A stretch of DNA of 64,000 nucleotides from Exiguobacterium acetylicum (GCF_022170825.1 NZ_CP081878.1:212001-276000), one strand, 5' to 3'; positions 1 through 8,292 are shown, numbered from the stretch's first letter. The notes: generated by a model not told the origin, from the sequence alone. Program-made: numbers and translations.

Positions 1-36
1 GGCGCGAGCAGGGGTAGCTCGCAGAATGCGCACCTC

Positions 37-594
37 TTAAAAGTGCGTCAACTTGTCCTTTGCGGACGTTCTCGGTTTGACAGGTGGAACGATGGCAGGC
101 CAGCCGATTTGAATGACGCCGAGAACGCGTTCGTTTTCAGAAGCGTCAACGAGTGAGGCATACTCTGGTGTGAACCAGTGTTTCCCGCTCTTCCAGCAAC
201 ACCCAAGACCTCGTTCTGTTGCTACCAACTGCAGGTTTTGAATCATGGCAGCCGTTGCGAGTGTATCTTCTAGCTGTTGATCGGGTGTTCCTTGTACCTG
301 ACAAAGTACCGTTAAATAAACCGGAACTTCCCGTAGTTTTTGTTCAGCCTGTTGACGTTGTTCAGACGTTTTCGTCTCGAATTGACCACGCGCTGTCAGC
401 AATTCCATCAAGGCATCGACATACCGTGTTTGTCCGTCTTCGATTGCGAGAACAAAGCGCCAAGGCTCTCTTAATTTATGATTCGGGGCATAAATCGCCG
501 TGTCGAGTAATGCTTCTACCAATTCGACCGGAACGGGTTGTTCCGTATAGGACCGGATCGACCGGCGTGTTTCAATCACTTGTTGGGCATGCAT
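37..594 (-). CDS. Nitroreductase family protein (NAD(P)H, FMN-dependent)
   Basis: 185-residue protein of the nitroreductase fold. These flavoenzymes reduce nitro-aromatics, quinones or flavins with NAD(P)H in the cytosol. The N-terminal ETRRSIRSY segment is the typical FMN-phosphate binding start of the family, and a C-terminal GWP segment is also typical. The frame stays open upstream to 654, but GAGGAG lies 9 bases before the ATG at 594, so I start there. The gene stands alone. Its promoter carries a Fur box (see 625-654), so it is probably induced by iron limitation. Physiological substrate unknown. Confidence 0.85.
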   Translation of the reverse strand: MHAQQVIETRRSIRSYTEQPVPVELVEALLDTAIYAPNHKLREPWRFVLAIEDGQTRYVDALMELLTARGQFETKTSEQRQQAEQKLREVPVYLTVLCQVQGTPDQQLEDTLATAAMIQNLQLVATERGLGCCWKSGKHWFTPEYASLVDASENERVLGVIQIGWPAIVPPVKPRTSAKDKLTHF

Positions 595-624
595 CCGTTT
601 CATCTCCTCACTGAGTACTTTTTC

Positions 625-654
625 ACTATAAATGATAACGATTATCATTGTCAA
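625..654 (-). promoter_or_regulatory. Promoter with embedded Fur box
   Basis: On the minus strand, TTGACA (649-654) and TATAGT (625-630, 18-base spacer) or TTATAG (17-base spacer) form a sigma-A type promoter for the nitroreductase. Positions 633-647 read TGATAACGATTATCA, one mismatch from the 7-1-7 Fur consensus TGATAATNATTATCA. Fur bound here would block RNA polymerase directly, so iron-replete repression is expected. The site is seen in the sequence; the regulation is inferred. Confidence 0.75.
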
Positions 655-670
655 CGTTATTTGTCAGAAA

Positions 671-706
671 ACAAAAAAGACGATTCCCGATAGGAAATCA
701 TCTTTC
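671..706 (-). terminator. Intrinsic terminator
   Basis: Minus-strand hairpin with arms around GATGATTTCC and GGAATCGTC followed by a T run, just downstream of the membrane protein gene at 719-1276. Confidence 0.7.
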
Positions 707-718
707 GTTGCATTCGGG

Positions 719-1276
719 TTAAGAGGCTTTTCGTTCCTCGTCTTGATCTTGAGCAACAGTCGTTAGTTTCTTTTTCATAAGACGAATCCGGTATAAGGCA
801 AATAGATAATGGGCGAAATAGATCGTAAAACCAAGGAAAATCGTTAATGCTACATGAATTTGAACGCCAGGAACAGCATGAAGCTGAATGAAGAGCAAGA
901 CAGCCATTGCCATCGTATAAAGCACCATTTCCACCGATTGTGGCATGACGCGTTGACGTTTTAAGAAAAAGGAACGCATGAGTGGCAGGACGACGAGACT
1001 GACGAGACGATCAACCAGTCCGATGACGAGCACGCTGATCACCATCGCTAAACCATTTTCAAAAGTGATCAGTCGAGGAAAGACAAGATATGTGACGAGT
1101 AGTAGTGGTCCAACTAATAAAAAGATCGAAATCGAGGCACGAGCGAATACGAAGAGCCCGTTAACACTTGTTAAAAAGGCACGCACGATCTTTTGTGACC
1201 AAGGGGATGGTCGACCGACTTGCCAAGCAAAACAACAAGCAAAGATGAACGCATAAAATTGCAGAAAGGCAACCAT
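719..1276 (-). CDS. Uncharacterised multi-spanning membrane protein
   Basis: 185 residues with about five hydrophobic segments (roughly residues 1-18, 44-66, 74-98, 115-135 and 142-162) and a charged C-terminal tail (KKKLTTVAQDQDEE). No family motif recognised. A clear AAAGGAGATG ribosome binding site precedes the ATG at 1276. It is monocistronic, with terminators on both sides. No function can be assigned. Confidence 0.7.
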   Translation of the reverse strand: MVAFLQFYAFIFACCFAWQVGRPSPWSQKIVRAFLTSVNGLFVFARASISIFLLVGPLLLVTYLVFPRLITFENGLAMVISVLVIGLVDRLVSLVVLPLMRSFFLKRQRVMPQSVEMVLYTMAMAVLLFIQLHAVPGVQIHVALTIFLGFTIYFAHYLFALYRIRLMKKKLTTVAQDQDEERKAS

Positions 1277-1370
1277 AAAGCATCTCCTTTAGATATGAAA
1301 CTCATTGTCCCTAGTGTATCGATTTTAAAGCTGAAGTGCAAAGAAGAACTTTTCGTAAAGTATAAGAAAA

Positions 1371-1397
1371 GACCAGTTGATGTGACATCAACTGGTC
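1371..1397 (-). terminator. Intrinsic terminator of the efflux operon
   Basis: Perfect inverted repeat GACCAGTTGATG / CATCAACTGGTC with a T-rich tract on the minus-strand 3' side, directly after the emrB-like stop codon. Confidence 0.85.
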
Positions 1398-1406
1398 CGT
1401 CGTCCA

Positions 1407-3098
1407 TTAATCTAGATTCGGTTCTTTTTTTCCATGCAAGAAGAAGGACAAAATTAATGCGAGCGCAGATAAGACGGTCGCAATCCAGAATGCATCGGTG
1501 ATTCCTTGAATCGTCGCTTGTTTCGTCAGCATCGTAAACCAACTCGTTGAAGCGGCTTGTGAGCTACCCAGCTGTTGTCCAAGATCGTTTAAATGTTGCG
1601 AAAGCGTCGGGTCGAGCGTCGTGAACTGATTCGCATCGTCTGCCAAGCGAGCTGTCGTTTGACGGGTCATGACGGTAACGAGAATCGCAGTTCCGATGGA
1701 CCCAGCGACTTGACGGAGCGTATTTTGCGTTGCATTTCCGTGTGGAATCATCTTCATTGGTAAGGCGTTCATACCGGCAGTCATGATTGGCATCATGATG
1801 AATGCCATTCCTAATGACCGAAGCATGTAGATTCCCATGATCGAGTAATACGATGTATCCATGTTCAATTGCGTCAATTCCCATGTCCCGTACGTCATCA
1901 ACGTTAAACCGAAGATGGCGAGTGGGCGAATACCGAAGCGGTCAAATAAACGGCCGGCAATTGGACCGGTGATCCCCATGATTAATGATCCTGGCAAAAG
2001 GAGAAGACCGGAGTCAATCGGTGAAAATCCACGGATACTTTGAAGATAGATCGGTAAGAGCAACATGCCGCCGAACAAGGCCATCGTAACGATGACATTG
2101 ATGAAGAGCGTGAAAGAAAATTCCGGTACCTTCAACACACGAATGTTCAGCATAGGATCCTCCATCGACAATTCACGCATCGCAAAAGCAGCAATTCCGA
2201 TTAAACCGATGACGATCGTACTAATGACGATTGGACTATCCCAGCCATCATTCCCAGCTTCACTGAAACCGTAAAGAAGACTTCCGAATCCAATCGTACT
2301 AAATAAGACACCGAGTGCATCAAAAGACGGTTTCGAGAGTGGCTGTGTCAGACGGAACCAAGCAGCACCGAGCAATAATGTCACTAAACCAAAGAACGAC
2401 ATCGCATAAAACATGACATGCCAGTCATAGTTTTGGATGACATATCCTGTGATCGTTGGGCCAACAGCTGGAGCGAGAATCATCGCAATCCCGAGCATCC
2501 CCATGGCGGCACCACGCTTATGCGGTGGGAACAACGTCATGAAGACGTTCGATCCAAGCGGCATCAAGATACCAGCACCCGCTGCTTGAACGACACGCCC
2601 GATCATCATGACCGGGAAGTTCATCGCCATCGAACAGATGATTGATCCGAAGAAAAAGAGCGTCATCGAAGCAAGAAATAATTGGCGGAACGTGTAGCTT
2701 CGCATTAAAAAGGCACTGATTGGGATCAAAATTCCGTTGACGAGCATGAAGCCCGTCGTCAACCACTGAGCAGTAGACGTTGACACGTTGAAGTCATTGA
2801 TCAGAACCGGCAACGCGACATTGATCAGCGTTTGGTTCAAAATAGCAATGAACATACCGATCAGTAGGACGGTCAATACTTTCGGAATACTGACGTTTTC
2901 CGTTGATACTTGTTTTGGAGGTGCTGCGACCGGAGGTGTCACGGTCATCGTTGATTCCGTCTCAAGTGATTCTTCAAGTGTCGGTCCGTCGGTAGCGAGT
3001 GCCATGTTAGATGGACGACTGCGACGGGCGATCCAGTTGACGCCGATGATGATCAGAATCGTGAACGCACTGTATCCGAATAAGAAGGTAGTAGACAT
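1407..3098 (-). CDS. DHA2-family multidrug efflux MFS transporter (EmrB/QacA type)
   Basis: 563-residue inner-membrane proton-coupled drug exporter. The body from about residue 75 is a standard 14-helix DHA2 permease: NQTLINVALPVL in helix 1, QWLTTGFMLVNGI in helix 2, and a motif C-like GMLGIAMILAPAVGP. It is unusual in carrying an extra N-terminal hydrophobic helix (about residues 5-22) and a roughly 50-residue Thr/Pro/Glu-rich linker before helix 1. AAGGAG overlaps a GTG at 3107, so the ATG at 3098, correctly spaced, is the likely start. It is cotranscribed with the upstream membrane fusion protein (12 bases between them). Confidence 0.9.
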   Translation of the reverse strand: MSTTFLFGYSAFTILIIIGVNWIARRSRPSNMALATDGPTLEESLETESTMTVTPPVAAPPKQVSTENVSIPKVLTVLLIGMFIAILNQTLINVALPVLINDFNVSTSTAQWLTTGFMLVNGILIPISAFLMRSYTFRQLFLASMTLFFFGSIICSMAMNFPVMMIGRVVQAAGAGILMPLGSNVFMTLFPPHKRGAAMGMLGIAMILAPAVGPTITGYVIQNYDWHVMFYAMSFFGLVTLLLGAAWFRLTQPLSKPSFDALGVLFSTIGFGSLLYGFSEAGNDGWDSPIVISTIVIGLIGIAAFAMRELSMEDPMLNIRVLKVPEFSFTLFINVIVTMALFGGMLLLPIYLQSIRGFSPIDSGLLLLPGSLIMGITGPIAGRLFDRFGIRPLAIFGLTLMTYGTWELTQLNMDTSYYSIMGIYMLRSLGMAFIMMPIMTAGMNALPMKMIPHGNATQNTLRQVAGSIGTAILVTVMTRQTTARLADDANQFTTLDPTLSQHLNDLGQQLGSSQAASTSWFTMLTKQATIQGITDAFWIATVLSALALILSFFLHGKKEPNLD

Positions 3099-3110
3099 GA
3101 ACGTCACTCC

Positions 3111-3767
3111 TTAATCCTTATGAATGCGGACGGTCACATTCATACCAGGTCGAATGTCGAGCGATTTTTCTTGTGAGAGCGATACTTTAACTGGAATGAC
3201 TTGTGCGACTTTCGTGTAGTTCGCATTTCCGTTTGAAGACGGCATCATCGAGAACGTGGAAGCCGTCGTCATACCGATTTGTTCGACTTCACCTGAAAGT
3301 GTCGTATCCGGATAGCTGTCGACATATACATCAACGGTTTGTCCGACTTTGATTTCATCGATTTCTGTTTCTTCGATGTTCGCTGTGACCCAAAGGTCGT
3401 TTAAGTCAAAACCATATGCGAGAGGTGTACCTGCTGCGACGAAGCCGTTCTTTGTCGCCATCGACTGAACGATCGTTGCTTTAGATGGCATCGAAACAGA
3501 GAGATCTGTCGGTTTTTGTCCAGTTTGTGCAGTCATGACGTGTCCGACTGTTGCACCACTGTTGAGTGATTCGCCTGTTTTTACTGACCAATCTGTCAAT
3601 TTACCAGCACTTGGGCTCGCAACCGTTATCATTTTGCCATCGATTTTTGCATTGTCTGTTTTGACGTAGCTCGTTGCCTGATCGTAATAGTAGTATCCGA
3701 CGACACCGCCACCAATCAAAACGATGAGTGTCACAACATTGATGATTAATAATTTTTTCATACTCAT
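3111..3767 (-). CDS. HlyD/EmrA-type membrane fusion (adaptor) protein
   Basis: 218-residue efflux adaptor. One N-terminal membrane anchor (about residues 4-25) is followed by a YVKTDNAKIDG strand and a biotinyl-lipoyl-like half (SPSAGKLTDWSVKTG). A second lipoyl half and a beta-barrel domain follow (NDLWVTANIEETEIDEIKVGQ). The long coiled-coil of Gram-negative EmrA is missing, as is usual for Bacillota homologues. It works with the downstream DHA2 permease. The frame opens at a TTG (3806), but AAAGGAT lies inside that extension, so I use the ATG at 3767. Confidence 0.85.
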   Translation of the reverse strand: MSMKKLLIINVVTLIVLIGGGVVGYYYYDQATSYVKTDNAKIDGKMITVASPSAGKLTDWSVKTGESLNSGATVGHVMTAQTGQKPTDLSVSMPSKATIVQSMATKNGFVAAGTPLAYGFDLNDLWVTANIEETEIDEIKVGQTVDVYVDSYPDTTLSGEVEQIGMTTASTFSMMPSSNGNANYTKVAQVIPVKVSLSQEKSLDIRPGMNVTVRIHKD

Positions 3768-3813
3768 GGGTGTGTTAGCATCCTTTCTTGTGTACAATCG
3801 TTTCAAAAAAAGT

Positions 3814-3833
3814 ACTCCTCTGGGGGGAGGAGT
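3814..3833 (-). promoter_or_regulatory. Terminator-like hairpin in the efflux operon leader
   Basis: ACTCCTC / GAGGAGT arms with a six-base loop, followed on the minus strand by ACTTTTTTT. It lies between the probable emr promoter and the emrA-like start, so any transcript must pass it. It could be an attenuator or a leftover terminator. Confidence 0.5.
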
Positions 3834-3847
3834 AATTAATATAGTTA

Positions 3848-3875
3848 ATTATATGGATCGTTAGCTAACAAACAA
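3848..3875 (-). promoter_or_regulatory. Probable promoter of the efflux operon with operator
   Basis: Minus-strand TTGTTT (3870-3875) and TATAAT (3848-3853) with a 16-base spacer. The spacer contains the palindrome GTTAGCTAAC (3860-3869), a plausible repressor half of the control region. Confidence 0.55.
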
Positions 3876-3882
3876 CCGACAA

Positions 3883-3903
3883 TTTCCAACAAAATGTTGG
3901 AAA
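3883..3903. promoter_or_regulatory. Perfect 9-3-9 palindrome, candidate TetR-family operator
   Basis: TTTCCAACA-AAA-TGTTGGAAA is a perfect inverted repeat midway between the divergent efflux operon and the TetR-type gene. Its size and position are typical for a TetR-family operator controlling both promoters. Binding is inferred. Confidence 0.65.
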
Positions 3904-3959
3904 AATAGATGATAACGGATTCATTTATGAAAAGATAACGAATAAGGAGTGAAATAGGG

Positions 3960-4565
3960 ATGAATAAGAGCCGTGATCCACGACCAAAACGGTCACGTGA
4001 CCGTATTACGATGGAATTGTTCCAGCTATTAAAGACACATAACTTTTCAAGCATTACCGTCAAGATGTTGACGGATGGGGCAGGGGTCAATCGTTCAACG
4101 TTTTATGCTCATTATACAGATAAATATGATTTACTCGATCAAGTCGTTGAGGAGCAAATGAAGGCACTGAAACAAGCGATTCGAATTACGGGTACAGGCA
4201 CCGTATTTCCGACAGTCGAACAGGTCAGTCACTATTTTGCTCGTTTATTCATTCACATCGAAGAAAACGAATTGTTTTATCAGACGATGCTCGTTCAAGG
4301 ACCGATTAAAACGTTCATCTCTCGTTTTCTCGATACATTGAAAGAGAATTACCGACTTGTGTTTCGACCGCAAATCACAGAAGAAGCTACGTTCGTCGAT
4401 CGAGATTTATTGTTGAACTACGTGATTGGGGGACAGCTAGGACTATTGATTTCGTGGTTACGAAACGATCGTCCATATTCAGCAACATATATGGCGGAGC
4501 AATTAAGCCGAATGATCGTTTTCGGAACGGTTGAGAGTATTGGTTTTCCTAAGGAAACGGAATAA
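3960..4565 (+). CDS. TetR/AcrR-family transcriptional regulator
   Basis: 201 residues. An N-terminal helix-turn-helix domain (about residues 12-58) contains the signature GVNRSTFYAHYTDKYDLLDQ. The C-terminal all-helical ligand domain resembles the DhaS-like subgroup. It is divergent from the EmrAB-like efflux operon and therefore its probable local repressor, released by a drug-like ligand. AAGGAGT precedes the ATG. It ends before a convergent terminator. Confidence 0.85.
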   Translation: MNKSRDPRPKRSRDRITMELFQLLKTHNFSSITVKMLTDGAGVNRSTFYAHYTDKYDLLDQVVEEQMKALKQAIRITGTGTVFPTVEQVSHYFARLFIHIEENELFYQTMLVQGPIKTFISRFLDTLKENYRLVFRPQITEEATFVDRDLLLNYVIGGQLGLLISWLRNDRPYSATYMAEQLSRMIVFGTVESIGFPKETE

Positions 4566-4571
4566 GTACGT

Positions 4572-4599
4572 AAAAAAGACACTCCCATATGGAAGTGTC
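4572..4599 (-). terminator. Intrinsic terminator
   Basis: GACACTCCCATATGGAAGTGTC hairpin with a T run on the minus strand (plus-strand A run 4572-4577). It ends the diguanylate cyclase transcript and lies between convergent genes. Confidence 0.75.
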
Positions 4600-4605
4600 T
4601 GATAT

Positions 4606-5697
4606 TCAGGCTTGACGGAATGCGAGTTCCTTCGTATAGATCGTACTTCGATTCCGCCCGCTCTCTTTTGAGTAGTACAATGCTTTATCTGCTTGCTGCA
4701 AGGCTTCTAGAGACGTATGGGAATCACTAGAATGTGCAATCCCTAAAGAAATTGTGATTTGTAGATCAGGAACATCTGCTGTTGGGAAGAGGTTACGTGC
4801 AACCGTCATCCGAGCCAGTTCCGCTATTTTTTGCGCTTCTTTAGCCGAAGTACTCGGTAAGATGATTAAAAATTCTTCACCACCGTACCGTCCGACGAGG
4901 TCGTCCGGTCGTGTCAAGGAAGCGAGAGTCATACCGAGTTGCCGTAAGACATCATCACCTGCGTCATGACCATATGTATCATTGACATGTTTGAAGAAGT
5001 CGATATCGATCAAGATAAGTGAATAGCCTTGGTCGGTTGAACCGACAAGTGATAGCGAGTCATCGAGACGACGGCGATTGGCAAGCCCCGTCAAAGCATC
5101 TGTCATGGCAAGTTTCTGCTGGTACTGGATATTTTCGAAGTGACGGCGTAATTCCGCTAAAAGTCGAAAAGCAACAAATCCAGCCAGTAGGTTAAAGAAG
5201 ATATAAGCAATTGAGATTTTAATAAATGTCGACCATGTGTTGGTCAGCACATAAATTGCCGGTAAGGAGTATAGGATTCCCACCAGTACCATGAGTTGAA
5301 AATGACGACCGTTCACATGAAGGAACCGGCGAAGGATCCCGATTGTTAAAATAAATAGAGCCATGATCAACGTAGATAAATAAAAACCCTCCATCTGATC
5401 GACTGGTGTTAAAAAGTAACGTGTCCCGATGATCATCGCACCTGCAACGATGGCGCTTGGGAAACCACCGAACAGCATGGCAATCGCGACGGGAACGATT
5501 CGTAAGTCAACACGGGCGACATCAATTTGGATGCCATTGAACATCAATAACACGGCAATCAAACCACAGACAGCTCCGAGTATAAGACGTGTGCTCCAGC
5601 TGGAATTCAGCGAAATACGTGGTTGATTCCGAAATGGTAAGAACAAGAGAGTAATCGTTGTAAACAGTAGACAAAAGTTAATGATGAATTGATTCAT
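4606..5697 (-). CDS. Membrane-bound diguanylate cyclase (5TM-Lyt sensor + GGDEF)
   Basis: 363 residues. The N-terminal half holds five to six membrane helices with the LytS-like 5TM sensor layout (about residues 1-180). The C-terminal GGDEF domain begins at DALTGLANRRRLDD. The active-site loop is GGEEF and is preceded by RPDD five residues upstream, the RxxD inhibitory site, so it should make c-di-GMP and be product-inhibited. GGGAGG sits 14 bases before the ATG at 5697. A TTG at 5706 is better spaced and may be the true start. Single gene. Confidence 0.88.
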   Translation of the reverse strand: MNQFIINFCLLFTTITLLFLPFRNQPRISLNSSWSTRLILGAVCGLIAVLLMFNGIQIDVARVDLRIVPVAIAMLFGGFPSAIVAGAMIIGTRYFLTPVDQMEGFYLSTLIMALFILTIGILRRFLHVNGRHFQLMVLVGILYSLPAIYVLTNTWSTFIKISIAYIFFNLLAGFVAFRLLAELRRHFENIQYQQKLAMTDALTGLANRRRLDDSLSLVGSTDQGYSLILIDIDFFKHVNDTYGHDAGDDVLRQLGMTLASLTRPDDLVGRYGGEEFLIILPSTSAKEAQKIAELARMTVARNLFPTADVPDLQITISLGIAHSSDSHTSLEALQQADKALYYSKESGRNRSTIYTKELAFRQA

Positions 5698-5810
5698 GAT
5701 GGACAACAAATCCTCCCAACTCCCCCAGCTAACAGATTTCCATATATATACTTCTAGTATACTCAAGTAGATAACGGTTAGACAGAGGGAAATCTTTAGA
5801 CAAAATAGAA

Positions 5811-5836
5811 AAAACGGTAGAAAATCTACCGTTTTT
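5811..5836 (-). terminator. Intrinsic terminator overlapping the marR stop
   Basis: AAAACGGTAGA / TCTACCGTTTT hairpin with T run on the minus strand. It overlaps the stop codon of the MarR gene. Confidence 0.8.
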
Positions 5837-6290
5837 AAGAAGATGAAGTAAGAGAATCCTCATCCATCGTCAATAAAATTTTATCAAAGACACGAATCAT
5901 CGTTTCGAGTTCTTCTTCCGTTAATGTCCCGAAGCGATCTTGTAAATAGTTTCTGCGGACGATTTCGAGATCCCGAAATGCACGTTCTCCGTCATCTGTC
6001 AAAGCGAGGACGATGGAACGACGATCTTCCGTCGAACGCGTCCGTGTGACGTATCCTTGTTTATACAACTTATCCGTTAAAGCAGTGACTTGACTCGTCG
6101 CGAGCTCAAATTGTTCCGCAAGAAGCGTCGGGCGCTGAGGACCATTTTCTGAAAGGCTCCGTAAGATGAAAAATTCACTCCGGGTCGCCGTTCCTTCAAA
6201 GAGTCGGTTAAGTTCACGTCGCAGGGTACGAAGAATAACACGCATTTGTTCTTCGAGTCGATAAGTTAGCAAATCACGTTCCTGTGGCAT
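5835..6290 (-). CDS. MarR-family transcriptional regulator
   Basis: 151 residues with a winged helix-turn-helix: TRSEFFILRSL (helix 2), LAEQFELATSQVTALTDKL (recognition region) and the wing GYVTRTRSTEDRRSIVLALT with the conserved DRR. Ends in a helical dimerisation segment. A ribosome binding site (AAAGGATG) lies before the ATG at 6290. It is divergent from the lysine permease, about 100 bases from that promoter. Since lysP has its own riboswitch, a link between them is uncertain; the target and ligand are unknown. Confidence 0.85.
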   Translation of the reverse strand: MPQERDLLTYRLEEQMRVILRTLRRELNRLFEGTATRSEFFILRSLSENGPQRPTLLAEQFELATSQVTALTDKLYKQGYVTRTRSTEDRRSIVLALTDDGERAFRDLEIVRRNYLQDRFGTLTEEELETMIRVFDKILLTMDEDSLTSSS

Positions 6291-6386
6291 GCAAGCAGCA
6301 TCCTTTCTCTCAGTGGACTTCTACCATTTAGTGTACTAAACATATCGGATTTTTACCATCGACTACCCGATATTCGAAAAAGGCAA

Positions 6387-6416
6387 TTGACAATTTCGTG
6401 GCGATTTGTGTAATAT
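6387..6416 (+). promoter_or_regulatory. Promoter of the lysine riboswitch/lysP transcript
   Basis: TTGACA (6387-6392) and TAATAT (6411-6416) with an 18-base spacer, about 45 bases upstream of the riboswitch. Confidence 0.65.
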
Positions 6417-6460
6417 GGCGTAGTAATAACTAACTTAATTCAGTTCTCACTCAACCAGTG

Positions 6461-6718
6461 GGATGGAGGTTGCAGTTCTTAAGAGTACGGTTACGGATGT
6501 CGTCAAGCGACAGATGAGGTGACCTGAAAGGAAGAGTTGCCGAAATCAATCATCGCTTTGAAGATGATCGATTGGGATTAGATCAAATAGGTCTAATACT
6601 GTCACAAGTCGGGTATCACCTACTTGTGGAGAGCTATCTTTCACGACGGTAGAATGAGGCGCATCCATTTTATTATGTTGCGTTCTCATCTTCCATCTGG
6701 AAGATGAGGGCGCTTTTT
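6461..6718 (+). ncRNA. Lysine riboswitch (L box) with terminator
   Basis: Conserved L-box blocks appear in order: GGAGGTTGCAG, AGAGTA, CCTGAAAGGAAGAGTTGCCG, then GGGATTAGA...TCTAATACTGTCAC and GTGGAGAGCTATC (ending about 6638). An expression platform follows with a hairpin CTCATCTTCC / GGAAGATGAG flanked by GCG/CGC and a T run (6680-6718). Lysine binding should favour the terminator and turn off the permease gene downstream. The family assignment rests on these motifs. Confidence 0.9.
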
Positions 6719-6773
6719 GTTTTTCATTCAAAAAGTGTCCTCTCAAAAATTTATACAGAGAGAAGCGAACGAA

Positions 6774-8255
6774 ATGAACAATCTAGATATGAAACAAACA
6801 ACAGATTCGACAGCAGAAGGGTTAAAACGTGGATTACAAGCCCGTCATATGTCGATGATTGCCATCGGTGGGGCAATCGGAACAGGACTATTCATCGCGT
6901 CCGGTGCTTCCGTTGCAGCAGCAGGACCAGGTGGTGCGCTCCTGTCTTACGCTATCGTTGGTCTGATGGTCTATTTCTTGATGACAAGTCTTGGTGAAAT
7001 GGCGGCATATATGCCTGTCGCTGGATCGTTCTCGACATACGGCACAAAATTCGTCGATCCATCATTTGGTTTTGCATTAGGCTGGAACTATTGGTACAAC
7101 TGGGCGGTCACGATCGCGGTCGAACTCGTTGCAGCACAAATCGTCATGACGTATTGGTTCCCGGACGTTCCCGGATTTTATTTCAGCGCGTTGTTCCTCT
7201 TGCTGATGATCGGCTTGAACTACTTCTCCGTTAAAGGATTCGGGGAAGCGGAGTATTGGTTTGCGATGATTAAAGTCGTTACCGTCATCGTCTTTTTAGT
7301 CGTCGGTGTCGCCATGATTTTTGGTGTCTTTACATCAGAACCACCAGTTGGCTTTAAAAACTTTGCCCTCGGTGATGCACCGTTCGTCGGTGGTATTCCG
7401 GCGGTCATCGGAATCATCCTTGTTGCTGGCTTCAGTTTCCAAGGAACGGAGCTCGTCGGGATCGCCGCGGGTGAATCGGAAGATCCGAAAAAGAACGTTC
7501 CTAAAGCAGTCAAACAAGTCTTCTGGCGTATTTTGCTTTTCTACGTCTTCGCGATTTTCGTCATCGGGATGCTTATTCCGTATACGAGTCCGAACTTGGT
7601 TTCAAATGATATTACGGACGTAGCAGTTAGTCCGTTTACGCTCGTCTTCGAAAAAGCAGGTCTTGCATTCTCAGCAGCACTTATGAACGCTGTCATCTTG
7701 ACGTCTGTCCTATCTGCCGGAAACTCAGGGATGTATGCTTCAACACGGATGCTGTATACACTTGCACGCCAAGGTGATGCACCGAAGTTGTTCGCGAAAG
7801 TCTCGAAAAACGGTGTACCCCGTAATGCCTTGCTTGCAACGGGTGCAGTCGGTGCCCTCTGTTTCCTAACGTCGATGTTTGGAGGACAAGTCTACTTGTG
7901 GTTACTCAATGCTTCCGGTATGACAGGATTCATCGCATGGCTCGGGATTGCAATCAGTCACTATCGTTTCCGTAAAGGATTCGTTGCGCAAGGGCACTCG
8001 TTAAAAGACTTACCGTATGTTGCACCAGCATTCCCATTCGGTCCGCTGTTCGCATTCGGTCTTTGTTTCCTTGTCATCGTTGGTCAAAACTATGCAGCAT
8101 TCCTCGCTGATCAAATCGACTGGGTCGGAATCGCTGCAACGTATGTCGGTATTCCATTGTTCCTTGCCTTCTGGTTAGGACATAAATTTAAAAACCGGAC
8201 GTCAATTGTTCGTTACGACGAGATGGACTTCCCAGAACATCCACGTCAATCATAA
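6774..8255 (+). CDS. lysP: Lysine-specific APC-family permease
   Basis: 493-residue, 12-helix amino acid permease of the AAT subfamily. Helix 1 motif is IGGAIGTGLFIASG, and GYIVGLMVYFLMTSLGEMAA-like helix 2 follows. Similar to E. coli LysP/B. subtilis YvsH types. The lysine riboswitch just upstream fixes the substrate as lysine with good confidence. An upstream in-frame ATG (6717) lies in the riboswitch terminator, so I start at 6774, although the ribosome binding site (GAGAG) is weak. Monocistronic, with a terminator after it. Confidence 0.88.
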   Translation: MNNLDMKQTTDSTAEGLKRGLQARHMSMIAIGGAIGTGLFIASGASVAAAGPGGALLSYAIVGLMVYFLMTSLGEMAAYMPVAGSFSTYGTKFVDPSFGFALGWNYWYNWAVTIAVELVAAQIVMTYWFPDVPGFYFSALFLLLMIGLNYFSVKGFGEAEYWFAMIKVVTVIVFLVVGVAMIFGVFTSEPPVGFKNFALGDAPFVGGIPAVIGIILVAGFSFQGTELVGIAAGESEDPKKNVPKAVKQVFWRILLFYVFAIFVIGMLIPYTSPNLVSNDITDVAVSPFTLVFEKAGLAFSAALMNAVILTSVLSAGNSGMYASTRMLYTLARQGDAPKLFAKVSKNGVPRNALLATGAVGALCFLTSMFGGQVYLWLLNASGMTGFIAWLGIAISHYRFRKGFVAQGHSLKDLPYVAPAFPFGPLFAFGLCFLVIVGQNYAAFLADQIDWVGIAATYVGIPLFLAFWLGHKFKNRTSIVRYDEMDFPEHPRQS

Positions 8256-8261
8256 TCAGCA

Positions 8262-8292
8262 AACCACCTTCTAGAATGAGGGTGGTTTTTTG
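8262..8292 (+). terminator. Intrinsic terminator after lysP
   Basis: AACCACC / GGTGGTT hairpin followed by a T run. Confidence 0.8.

Noticed and set aside
3834-3959. Leader peptide gene controlling the efflux hairpin
   Set aside because: No short frame with a ribosome binding site is present on the minus strand between promoter and hairpin.
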